Program-made: the position numbers and the translations under genes
The notes under the pieces: model-generated
What the model was told of the DNA's origin: nothing
The model's input: the letters and a program-made list of their open reading frames with translations, nothing else
The model's database searches: none
In this document: positions 1 to 10,600 of the stretch, in pieces
Position numbering within the stretch: position 1 is the first letter of the stretch
Layout: each line of letters opens with the position of its first letter
From: Chrysaora quinquecirrha
Lineage: Eukaryota; Cnidaria; Scyphozoa; Semaeostomeae; Pelagiidae
Assembly: GCA_014526335.1 (NCBI GenBank)
Contig: JACTAT010000013.1
Coordinates: forward strand, 5,894,182 to 5,958,181
Length of the DNA stretch: 64,000 nucleotides
Direction: 5' to 3'

Positions 1-83
1 TGATAATAAAGGATTCTCAGATCTCAATTAAACACTCTTATACACGTATAATTTATTTATAAGACACATATACCACGCACTTC

Positions 84-905
84 TCTTCGAGAACTATACG
101 GACAGTTTTAACAAAGTCAGTCAACGGACCCATAGTCAACAAATATTGATTACACGCAATTTTTTTATAAGCAACTGCTTATGAGCAACCAAGATGTAGA
201 AGGCCTTAAAATTTAAGCAACGTATAGTACCACAGGATAAAAACTTAAGCAACTTTTTAAATTTTCGATAATTTATTTCACTGTAAGCAATCGAGGATTG
301 ATCAACATAGAAGCTATTTGCATTCATTTGTCGTAAAAGCTTGCATATCAACGGAGTGTTTTTCGTTAAGTGAGGCATTTCGTTGAGGGGTTTCCATTCA
401 ACTTTCAATACACAGTCTCTCAATGGTAACAATACCAGCAGGGCAAAATGATTCCAGTCATTTTATGTGCAATGTTAGATTTTGCGCTGTTTTTCTAGCC
501 TCTATACCATTCTTAGGGCAAAAGATACAGTAGAAATTAAGGAACTACTAAGCAACTTTTGCTACTAAGAGGTGGCCATGAAAGGTCCACAAATAAGCAA
601 CTTTTTTATGTAGGGCCGAGCGAAGTTGCTTATAAAAAAACTGCTTGTATTGAACCTCTAAATGGTAACAATACCAGCAGAGCAAAATGATTCCAGTCAT
701 TTTATGTGCAATGTTAGATTTTGCGCTGTTTTTCTAGCCTCTATACCATTCTTAGGGCAAAAGATACAGTAGAAATAAAGCAACAACTAAGCAACTTTTG
801 TTACTAAAATGTGGTCATAAAAGGTCCAAAAATAAGCAACTTTTTGATGTGGGGCCGAGCGAAGTTGCTTATAAAAAAACTGCTTGTATTGAACCTTAGG
901 ATTGA
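84..905. repeat. Copy A-specific insertion with 240-bp direct duplication and TAAGCAAC words
   Basis: Copy B lacks this stretch. It contains two head-to-tail segments of about 240 bp (roughly 421-660 and 661-900) that differ at a few positions, plus many copies of AAGCAACTT and its complement. It ends with a run resembling GCTTATAAAAAAACTGC, and an opposite-strand match occurs near 160-180. It looks like a small non-autonomous DNA element that acquired an internal duplication. No coding potential is convincing. Confidence 0.6.
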
Positions 906-1418
906 AGTAAAATTAACAGTAACTTGAAACCTTGCACTAGCTTGCAGATAAACCGAATTTTCTTATGAAAAGGGGCATATAAAATTATGAAAGTTGTTAA
1001 CCTTTTAATTATTCCAAAATCAAAGTTTATTAATATACTAGCTCTATATACTAGTTCTATATATGTATAGACAGTACCGTACGAATAATATAGTATTTTA
1101 ATGCAGTGTTATGACAGAAACGCTGATTTTTGATACGGAACACGTTTCATTGTTTAATGAAGAATCTTCAGCCTAATAGTACTGTGTATATTTTGTATAT
1201 ATAAAAAGTACATATACATCATTTCTATAAAGTTTTTGCATGTGTTGGACTACTTTGCGTAAACTGAAAAATCGCATTTCTCATGATCGTCTACTCTATT
1301 AATCCGAACAGTATTTATCAGCCTTATTTTGAATAATGAATCTCTTAACAACATAACCAGGGGATCCATTAGAATAGTCACAAAAACCAGTATTTTAAGG
1401 GTGTACAGATTTTAATAC

Positions 1419-1660
1419 GCAACCGCTCAATAAGCAACTTGAGGGCTCAACTGAATTACTGTAAGCAACTAAAAAGTCAAAAACCAAGCTTATACGCCTT
1501 CTTGTTGATAAGAAATTGTTTGTTCTTATGTTTTGCATGCTCAAGCTCTTTACCTAACGTTTTTCCGCTTACTGTCTCCCAAAAGTCGTGTTGTGGGCCT
1601 AATAGTTGATGATTTTGACCCGCGAAGAAGTCAGGGGTGGTTGTTAGGTACAAAAAATGT
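1419..1660. repeat. Partial TAAGCAAC-family element
   Basis: The stretch starting GCAACCGCTCAATAAGCAAC and running through CCCAAAAGTCGTG to TGGTTGTTAGGTAC matches parts of 59416-59797 and 62423-62797. Only one end is obvious here. Confidence 0.5.
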
Positions 1661-1671
1661 GGGGGATTTTC

Positions 1672-1968
1672 ACCTTATTTCGAGGGATATCATCAGTACC
1701 GAAGAGGGTATCATCAGTACGGTGGAGGATGTTCAGTACAGTTGAAGGGTATCATCAGTACAGTGGAGGGGAATATTCACTACAGTGGAGGATGTTCAGT
1801 ACATTGGAGGGATATCATCAGTACAGTGGAGGGATATCATCATTACAATGGAGGGTGCTCAGTACTGTGAAAGGATATCATCAGCACAGTATAGTCTTTA
1901 CTGAACATCCTCCGTCGTACTGAATATTCTCCACTGCACTGAACACCTTCCATTGTACTGCAAAGACA
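1672..1968. repeat. Tandem and inverted GGAGGGATATCATCAGTAC repeats, copy A
   Basis: About nine imperfect units built from GGAGGGATATCATCAGTACAG run in one direction up to about 1,895. The reverse-complement words (CTGAACATCCTCC and similar) then follow to about 1,965, making a foldback. The same structure with more units is at 21,655-22,085 in copy B, so it predates the duplication. The three overlapping open frames across it are repeat artefacts. Confidence 0.75.
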
Positions 1969-2066
1969 TAACCTGGGGTGTTTAAGGCATATCAGCGAAG
2001 CCATCAAATATGCGACGAACCCAAAGCTTCTGTTGGGTCAAAAGCCATATATCCAGTATAAATCAG

Positions 2067-2222
2067 GCACTGAGAATCACAGGACAATAAAACACGATCT
2101 GTTTTCGAGGTAAATAACAAACAACCAGAAATCAGCACATGAAGATCAGCAACGTTGAATGAAAAGTTTCAGACCGTATAATGTCTTTTAATTTTTAATT
2201 AGCCTCTTAAATTGATGGTTTT
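2067..2222. repeat. Direct repeat flanking a copy A-specific LINE-bearing segment (left copy)
   Basis: About 155 bp beginning CAGGCACTGAGAATCAC recurs at 3958-4130 in copy A but is single in copy B (about 22,146-22,320). The segment between the repeats, about 2,230-3,957, is therefore extra in copy A. Confidence 0.6.
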
Positions 2223-2506
2223 TCTTTGATATTCTTTGAACCCAAAAACTTCTGTTGGGTCAAAAGTCATATGTCCAGTGTATTCATTCATTCATAAAGC
2301 ATATGCACTACCTACATACAGTGTTAGGTACAGTATGGCAGCTAAATTAAAACAATCAAATAAAATTATACATAGTAAAAAAATACAGGCAGAAGGTACA
2401 AAAAGTACAGTATTAACAGCAAAAAGCCAAAAAAACGGCATCAACAGAACAATTTTTTTTAAATTTAATTTGTGGTGTTTGGAGCATGCAGGTGGCTAAC
2501 TGGCTA

Positions 2507-2899
2507 CACACTTTTTTTTATAAGAATACAGTCTATAAGAATATTCAGGCTTAAATCTGCTGAAATTTAAGAATTATTTAAGAATAATCTGAGGCTCAAG
2601 CTTGACGAGGATCATTTTTATTTCTCTGCGTTTTTTACACTGTACAATAAGTGTGATTGTCAGGCCACTGTATTTGTTTTGAAATGCATACATCCTGTCT
2701 GACCCCTTGATACAGTAACTCTTTTTATTAATAAAATAACAAATGACAAAGATTTGACTTATTTCTCTTGATCTTCAGGCCAATTTACAACATTGATGAT
2801 TAAGAATAATTTAAGAATATTTTCAGGCTCAAAATCGAATAAGCTTAAGAATAATCGAGGCTCGGCAAAAAATAAGGTATTCTTATAAAAAAAAGTGTG
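2507..2899. mobile_element. TAAGAATA-family MITE, 393 bp
   Basis: Terminal inverted repeats start CACACTTTTTTTTATAAG and end CTTATAAAAAAAAGTGTG. TA flanks both ends, consistent with a TA target duplication. Inside are repeated TAAGAATA words on both strands. It interrupts the LINE remnant on the - strand. A second copy is at 57142-57511. Confidence 0.7.
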
Positions 2900-3200
2900 T
2901 AACTGTAATTTTCTCAGCATCATCGCATCGGCAATGAACTTGGCTAAGGGGCGGATAACTTCGCTAGTTTCACTACTCAGAATTGTGGTGAATTGTCTTT
3001 CAGGATTGGAGATTTTAACTTTAGCAGCCGAGAGTAGGATAGCTCTCAGGTTATGATATGCCGGGCATACTATTAGGAAGTGAAATTCATCTTCAGTAAC
3101 ACTGAGCTGACACATTTTGCACAAATGTTGTTCTACATTCAGACCCTTGTGTCTTCCCACCTCATTCATAAGCGAATGGTCACTACATCTTAATTTACTA
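2900..3200 (-). pseudogene. Non-LTR retrotransposon (LINE) 3'-end remnant
   Basis: The - strand translation contains SDHSLMNEVGRHKGL, then a CKMC pair and EDEFHFLIVCPAYHNLR. This is the pattern found near the C-terminus of many LINE reverse transcriptases (a CxxC plus EDEFHFL.CP.Y..LR zinc-knuckle-like segment). The frame runs into the MITE at 2,899 and no full-length open frame exists. The family assignment is from pattern memory only. Confidence 0.55.
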
Positions 3201-3279
3201 TTTTCCTGTGTTCAAAACTTAGGACTTCAGTCTTAAGATAGAATTCAAGTTTAAAGTTAAGTGTCTAAATGGAAAGGTG

Positions 3280-3489
3280 TGTACAAACTTTCACGACTAC
3301 TTTATAATCAACGAACACAATGCAAGAACAAGGAACAGAAACATTCTATTACGAATTCCGAAAGTTAAACTAGAGTTTGCCAAGAATGGTTTTTTCTTTA
3401 TGGGCGCTAAGATTATATAACTCACTTCCTAAAGCTATTAGAGAAAGTGCAGATGATTTTGAGAACAAAGTAAACCTATTTTTTAAGTA
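3280..3489 (+). pseudogene. Second LINE C-terminal remnant, opposite strand
   Basis: Forward translation reads NARTRNR, then LRIPKVKLEFAKNGFF and, after a frame break near 3,415, YNSLPKAIRES ending in a stop at 3,489. This resembles the extreme C-terminus of LINE polyproteins (a WNSLP-like motif). Its orientation is opposite to the neighbouring fragment, so at least two insertions are involved. Confidence 0.45.
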
Positions 3490-3784
3490 AATTTTATTTT
3501 ATATTGCAAGACATTTATAGGCTTTTATTTGAATTGTAGGTATATCGTAATTTATTTACTTATTCGCTTGTTATATAAATTTATCTTCTCTTAATTAGGT
3601 CAAAAGGACACATGTTGATAGCAGTTTATATTAAACTGAATTGTACATATCCTTTAAAAAATTCATAAAAAAAAAAAAATTTAAATTTCTTGTAAGTACG
3701 AAGTTTCCTCTTTCTTATCGAGTTTGAATCAGCTAAGGATAACTCTGAAAGCCAGTAGTTTTTGAACAGGGATGTTAGATTGTC

Positions 3785-3982
3785 TTATACTTTATTATTT
3801 ACGTAGTTGTAAGAAAAATTCGCAGGACAGGTCCAAATAGGTGACAGCCCTAATGCCTTCAAAGTTGTTTTAACTGTGTTTAGCCAGTTTGAGGTATTAT
3901 CGGGTAAGGATTGACACTCAAGGAAGGCTTTTTTAATCAAAGTTTCATCAGTACAAATCAGGCACTGAGAATCACAGGACAA
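3785..3982 (-). pseudogene. Possible further LINE fragment
   Basis: A 65-residue frame containing CLICTDETLIKKAFLEC and NWLNTVKTTLKALGL resembles the region between the reverse transcriptase and the terminal zinc knuckle in some LINEs. It could belong with the 2900-3200 fragment. Similarity is weak. Confidence 0.3.
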
Positions 3983-4130
3983 TAAAACACGATCTGTTTT
4001 CGAGGTAAATTACAAATAACCAGAAATCAGCACATGAAGATCAGAAACGTTGAATGAAAAGTTGCCGACCGTATAATGATGAAGTCTTTTAATTTTTAAT
4101 TAGCCTCTTAATTTGATGGTTTTTCTTTGA
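3958..4130. repeat. Direct repeat flanking a copy A-specific LINE-bearing segment (right copy)
   Basis: Matches 2067-2222 with few differences. This right copy continues into the conserved upstream region of the gene (GGCACTTGGTCTGG), so it is the ancestral one; the left copy arose by duplication. Confidence 0.6.
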
Positions 4131-4530
4131 TATTGGCACTTGGTCTGGGTGTACGCTACTGATAGAAGCTCACTCTGCAGCTGAAAGGCAATTTGCATAA
4201 CAAGTGATTACAATTGGAAGAATCTTACTTTTGGAAGGTAAGGAACGAAATTTTATCGCAATCACTTCAGTTACACTAAGACGCAACGGCAGCTTCGCAG
4301 ATTCGCTTTGCATTTGTTTTGTGAAACAATAGAAAGACAAGGTTTCGGAGCGTCAAGTATCGGAGCGTCAAGTACCCAATCCGATACAAAATTCAAAGCG
4401 TGACAAGACATGCCGGTATAGTGTAACTTGGGCCTTATTTCTAAGAATAATGGGCTTGATCCTTGCGGGACCCATTGTTTGATTTCCATAATGGGCTTGC
4501 TATTGCATGCTAGCGAACCTTTTTCTTCCA

Positions 4531-4540
4531 TATAAAAAGG
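4531..4540 (+). promoter_or_regulatory. Probable TATA box of copy A
   Basis: TATAAAAAGG sits 84 bp before the predicted start codon. The orthologous site in copy B at 23101 reads TATAAACAGG, so the element was present before the duplication. A start site about 30 bp downstream would give a short 5' leader. A pyrimidine tract ending in CTTTCAG lies just before the ATG in both copies and could instead be the acceptor of a leader intron. Confidence 0.45.
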
Positions 4541-4614
4541 CCATTTGATTTAACAAATGTACTGACAGAAGATCTATTTCTTTTTTCTTTCAGCTGATCC
4601 AAAGGATCGAGAAA

Positions 4615-7600
4615 ATGAATCTCCTTCGGGTGGCTACCTTGCTGTTATTTGCTGTACTCTCATCTTGCCGCCGCGGAAACATTCGCCCAGTATCCAAGCT
4701 TGAGTCAGAAACCCTAAGCGATGTTTCTTGGAAGCATTTTTGTGGTTGCTTGCATATGACTGTAACGTCAAAAGAATCGGCATTCATTGATCGCTGTTAT
4801 GAAGGCTTTTTCAATGAAAGTATAGAGATTAAAAGAGCCATACAGAGTTACAGTAATAAGCACCAAAAGTGTTTTGAGTCAAGCAAGGTTAACGACGAAG
4901 AATGCAAGGTTTGTGACCTTTTTTGTCATCAGGCTTTTTGTGATTGTTGCAAGAAATTTAATCGTGGGTTTTCACTTCACAAATCTTCGCATATCGACAC
5001 GAATCGTAGCACAGCGCAAGCGCAGTCGCAAGCGCATGATTCGCCGTAAGTTCATCTCAAGTCAACTTTTTCGCGGGTTCGCGTACCAAACCAATGTGGC
5101 GAGTCGAGACACCAAGCTTGCGCGAAAAAATTTTATTGATACGCGTAGTGTGGCCGTGATACGCTTATAATGTCCGACTCCCGATTCGTGTCGATACGCG
5201 TACTAGTTTTGTTGAGTAGAAATCCACCTTAAATGGATATTTTACACTTGCTGTAGGTTTTTATAAGGTTGTCGTTAATATAAAACTTTAGTTTTCTCGC
5301 TTGCTTTTCTTTCATTTCTTTCTTCTATAGAGCTTTTTAATCCCGGTCAGCGCGAAGCGAAATTTTTCGTTTGAAGGGAAAGATTTCTTCACTACATATA
5401 TGCACTAGTCCATTTTCTTTCCATCTGTTAATTGCACCAATGACGAAAAGTATAAATGACCTTCCTTTCATCAAAATCTCGTCGCGTTCACTTGAATGAT
5501 TTGCCTAAAGCCCGATGTCAAGTAGGCGAAAGTTTTCTCAGCAAGGAATGGACGAAAAGAAAATGGAATACTGGGCATATGTAGTCGGGCGAAAAATGTC
5601 GCTTAAGAGTGGGATTGTATTTTCATATTCGTGCAACTTTGGGCGAGTGGCATTTTATCGTTTACACGTGATCTTTATAGAGCCAGAGACGAGCTGGCTC
5701 TACCTCTGAACAGATCCAGAACTGGGTCTAAATAGAACCAAAAAAGGTAGGGACCCAATAGGGTCGGCGTTTTCGAGCCAAAACTGGCCCTATAAGCCGT
5801 TTCAGTTACTGGGCAGTTACTCTGATCTAAACGGATTTTTGAGCTACAGGGTGTCCAAAAAAAAGGAACCCGCTTTAGAAATTGTTTTTATTTTTTTAAC
5901 AGACCGTAGCTTCAAGGCCAATAAAATTTTGTCATATATATACACTCTAGTGGGTAAAAGTAGGAGCTTTCATTTTTCATGTTCACAAAAATATGCTGTA
6001 ATGAATTTCATTGATGAATAATGGGTGTGCAGAAACTCGATGCACATTTCATGTCATTAAGGATTTTGTGGAGCTGGGATAAGTTACAAAAAGTGTTTAT
6101 AGTTGATACAAAATGTGACCTGTTGAGGCCAAAGTTTTGAAAAATAATATATTTAGCCAGATAAAATTGTTGAAAACATTGTTTCTGCCGAGTTGTGCTT
6201 TTTTGAGGCTCATATTTGACCATTCTTTGTGTTGGCTTAAAAAAATATTATGTAAAAAATTTTGTTTCTTCATAGCGTTATTAATGAAGTAAAGCATTAT
6301 AGAGTGATGTCAGCATCATTCTTATTCCTTCAAATACATATTTACCAAATTCTATTCCCAAAAATTAAATTTTTACTTAAGTACAAAGGTTTCTTTTTCG
6401 ATATAATTTCCGGTCCCTTTTATAATAAAGGGTTCCTTTTTTGGAACTCCTTGTATATTTGAAGATGGTTTATTTTGATTAGTTTATATGCCTCCGCGCT
6501 TAGCCAATTATTGCACATTTGCAGGTTGTCAGAAGGTTCGAGTTATCCATGCAATACCGTAGAGATATCAATCACCTTGTAACAGAAATGGGCGGTCACT
6601 TGGAAGCTTTAGGCTCCCAATTTATTATGTTTGGATTCTGGCGCCAGCATCCTGATTTCTACGAAGTGTGCAAGCAAGGAGTTAACCCTATCGAAATAGC
6701 AAATTATAGCATTGAGTTTTCAGGAGAAAGCTTCACTAAGCTTAAAAAAGGTAAGCAAAATGTAATGTCTTTCAAATCAAAAAAGGTACTTTTCAAATAG
6801 GCCATATAATAGGTGGAATATAGTATTCTTTTATAGACGTATTCTATTCGTTTCGACCAAGTTTACTTCGGAAAGGGCTCGAAATGTGACTTTTTCCCGA
6901 CTGGTACAGACTTTCACAGTCTTTGCAGAAACTGCAATACACTGTCACTGACTATATGAAACATAAGGAACGAAAGTTTGGAAATATGGTGTATAAGATT
7001 TAAGAATTACGATTTTTTTAAAATTCATCAATTCCTTTGTCTTTTTCCTGAGATTTTTCAGATTTACTGGGCTTTTCGAAGATCGGTCTGGGGATTTCTT
7101 CAATTTTTCTAGATAACGGGAAACTCGCCAATGCATTAATTAATGTTATAACGAATCGAAAAATGATTGGATTTGGCCTCAAAGACTGAAATTTAACTTA
7201 AGTGCGGTCTTTAAAAAGCACATGGACTTTTCTTTAAATAGTTGTCTAAAATAGTCCTTTCCTTTTATCATGCACAAAAGAGACTTATAGGATTCATAAC
7301 GTTTAAAAGATTTTTAGGATCCTTCAAGATTTTTACGTCAAGGTGTACAAGTTTTATGAAGTAATTTCAATCTCGCTTTTGCCGTAGGTAGCATAGTAGT
7401 AACAACTTTAGCAGCCATGCTAGGAGATGAGCCAAAAGGTCCTAATTTGATAGAACAAATCAAAGAACTCTGCTACAGAAATCGTCCGGCAGATTCTAAC
7501 GCACCTCAGCACTATGTTGCCTGGACCAATAACTTCTGTGATCTTGATATTGCAAGCACACTGGTAAAGAAAATGAACAAGTTCACTAAGGAGGCGCTAA

Positions 7601-10600
7601 TTCCTGGCAAATGGACTGATGGCAAGTTGAGAAATTTTTACGATGGCCTCAGATTGAACTTTGTGGCGCTTGCAGAATATTCCCCAGACCGTTATAGGAC
7701 TTCACTGGACTTAACGGACAATGAAGAAACGAACGGCTACAAAAATAACATCAATACAATCGTTGGACTTGTGCATAGCAGGGACTTTGATCAGCTCAAG
7801 ATGTTGACATCCTTTCTACCAGATGATATTCTGACGTGTTCTGGAAGCAACCCAACAACAACCGAAGCTTGCTATTTCAAGAAAATCCTCGACCAGCTTG
7901 TGACTTACTTCAGACTTTCTGGCGTCACGATCGAGGGAAGGAGAAGAGTTATGCTGAGCACTGGTACAGATTACTTAGAACTTTTGAGGTTCAGACAGAT
8001 GAATCGTATCTTAACAGTTGTCCAGCAAAACCAGCTAACCACAGTCACTCTAGCAGACGACATCACAAACAGTAACAATCAACGTTTCACTGAGCTTAAG
8101 AATTACTTTGTTCAGCTGCAAAGTTTTAATGACCATAAAGCCGATGCAGACATCGCCTTTATTGATGACTGGATCAACAAGTATCGGACAACAGTATCAC
8201 AACTTGTTAAGGCGAATTCTGACAGCCTGACGTACCTTTTGAAGGCATTACACGCAGGTGTTATTGCTGAGGTAGCTGAAAAGACTGCACGAATGGCCCT
8301 TGCTGTAGCTGAAGCTTCTAACCCGTTGAAGACGATGTTCGGTGGATCAAGTATCGGAGACATTGCAGATGCAACGGCAGAATTCACAGTGGCAATATCT
8401 AAACTGAATGTAGCAGAAGACCTCAATGATCAATTGGAAACTCTTATTAATAAAGCAGTTGATATGGGCACTAGATTTGCTGGAAATTCTGATGATATAA
8501 AGAAAGTCATGGATCTGGTGCGGTCATCTGACACTGCAACACCTGTTGAATTCGAGAGACAGAAACGACAGTTTATACAGTTATATGGTGCATACAGTCC
8601 GAGAGTGAGACGACCAGAGCTTGCAGAGCTGGATTCATATTGGGACAATGTCGTGGACACTGCATGTGACGTTATATTGAATCTTGAAACAGCAACTGGT
8701 ACTTTGGTGAGCGCAGCTGATGTTAGAAGAACAGGGACTTGCTGGAAAATAAAGGTTAGCATAGCCAAGATGACTACAACCTATGAAGAGATTTATGATT
8801 TTCAATTTGATTTGATGGAGACGCTGGCATCAGCTATGAGGTAAGCATGAAGAATTCTGATTGCCTAAAAACATTGCCTTCTCACAACTTTAACTGATAA
8901 CTGAGTGCCATACGTCACTCATTGTTGTTTCAGGTACCCAATATTAAGCTAGTTTTACCATGATTTTACGTCGCCATCCTCTGCAACTTCAGTTGCATCG
9001 CTTTTACCAAACAATTGCTGGCCAATTGTCTCACGTAACACATCATGCAGCAAAACATAAGAGTACAATAAAGTTGTTGCGCTGTCACAACTGCCGCATG
9101 ATGCAAATGTCATTGCAGCAGCGTGCAGCACCCTGATCAATAACAGTCCTAACTTTTTCTCACCTTTCTTTGTGAGACACATTGCGAGACATTTGCAGAG
9201 AAAATTGCACCTTGTAAAACTAGCTACATATTATACAGATGAGGCACACGTGTCATACCTACAGCACGTTTGGGCTTCATACACGAACCACTGCTTAAGG
9301 AGCATACTTCGATAGATTATAACTATTCATCCTCTAAATTAGCTGTCCCACTTGCCTTAACAAATGAAGATTGCTTGTTCGCTTTCTTTTTTCTCTGTAC
9401 TTTAATTTTTGTTTACATTTTCTAGAAATTACCCTAGCAGTCAATAGACAGTAGAGATTGTCTTCTCACTGCATTATTGCCGTTTCCATCGCACGGGTAC
9501 TTCAACCTTCTACCCACAACCATATACTTCTGTTTGCTTAGAATGTTATATCCTCTTGAATTTATTATACCCCTTGTTCAATTCTTTCATTCTATCCCCC
9601 CGATAATTCTTTTTCCAAGCTTCTTCTTTCTCAAATTCTTCTCAGCAAGAGAAGTTTAGTGTCACACACGCTGCTTCGAGCTATTGATACTCATTTGCCT
9701 TTGAGAGGAAACTTAGTTATAAACACTTAGTTGTTAAAAGAGTACTGTCTTAAAATCTCTACTCCGTGTTCTAATACGGATAATAGTATTATGATTTTCG
9801 CTCTAGGGCAAAAATTGGGAAAAGAGAGGCTACAAACATCGCCAGCAACTTTAAATCATTCCCAGAAAGAGAGAACGACAATGCAATGAGATATCGAAGC
9901 ATTTACACGTTGAGTTATCTAACATACAACATCCAGACATGGAATACTATCAAAATTTATTGTGATAAATTGGAATATGCTGAAGGTGGAGTTAGGCCAA
10001 GAGAGTGTCAAGCTGAAAAAACTGACTTACCATCACTGATGTCCAGAAGGAGACGTTCTTGCACTGGAGATAACACACAATATGTCAGGATTCCAGTCAG
10101 ACCAGGTAGGAATGTTTTACGGTTTTGTTCTTCCATTTAGCTACTTAACTTAAAGAAACTACAGGGTGGCCCAAAAAATGGACCCCCTAAGGTAAATAGT
10201 TTCTGAACAAATTTTCTCAAGGAGGAATTTTATCAAATTAATACCAGGTAATATTCAAGTCAAGTGCGGTATCTTGTAGAAATATGTTGGTGATAAGAGT
10301 GTCCACCTCGGCGCAATGGGACATTAAATAAAGTCAATTTATTCAGAGATACTAACCCATATCACCATGATATTTACAAGATATATCTCACCTGAGTTGA
10401 ATAACATGTAGCATTAATTTCATGAAGCTCTAACTTAAGAATAAATTGTTTGTAAATTATTTAGTTAGGGGGTCCCTTTTTGGACCACCCTGTAGTTTCA
10501 AACTAAAAAAACAGTATTTATGCAGTACACACGTAGCCTATAATGTTAGCACAAACAGTAGTCATCCTGTTAGCATAGAAACGTGGCTTTCTTTTGTCAA

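Noticed and set aside
8112..8768. Antisense frames of about 100 codons under exon 3
   Set aside because: Shadows of the conserved exon: the same antisense frames appear in copy B only because the sense strand is conserved.
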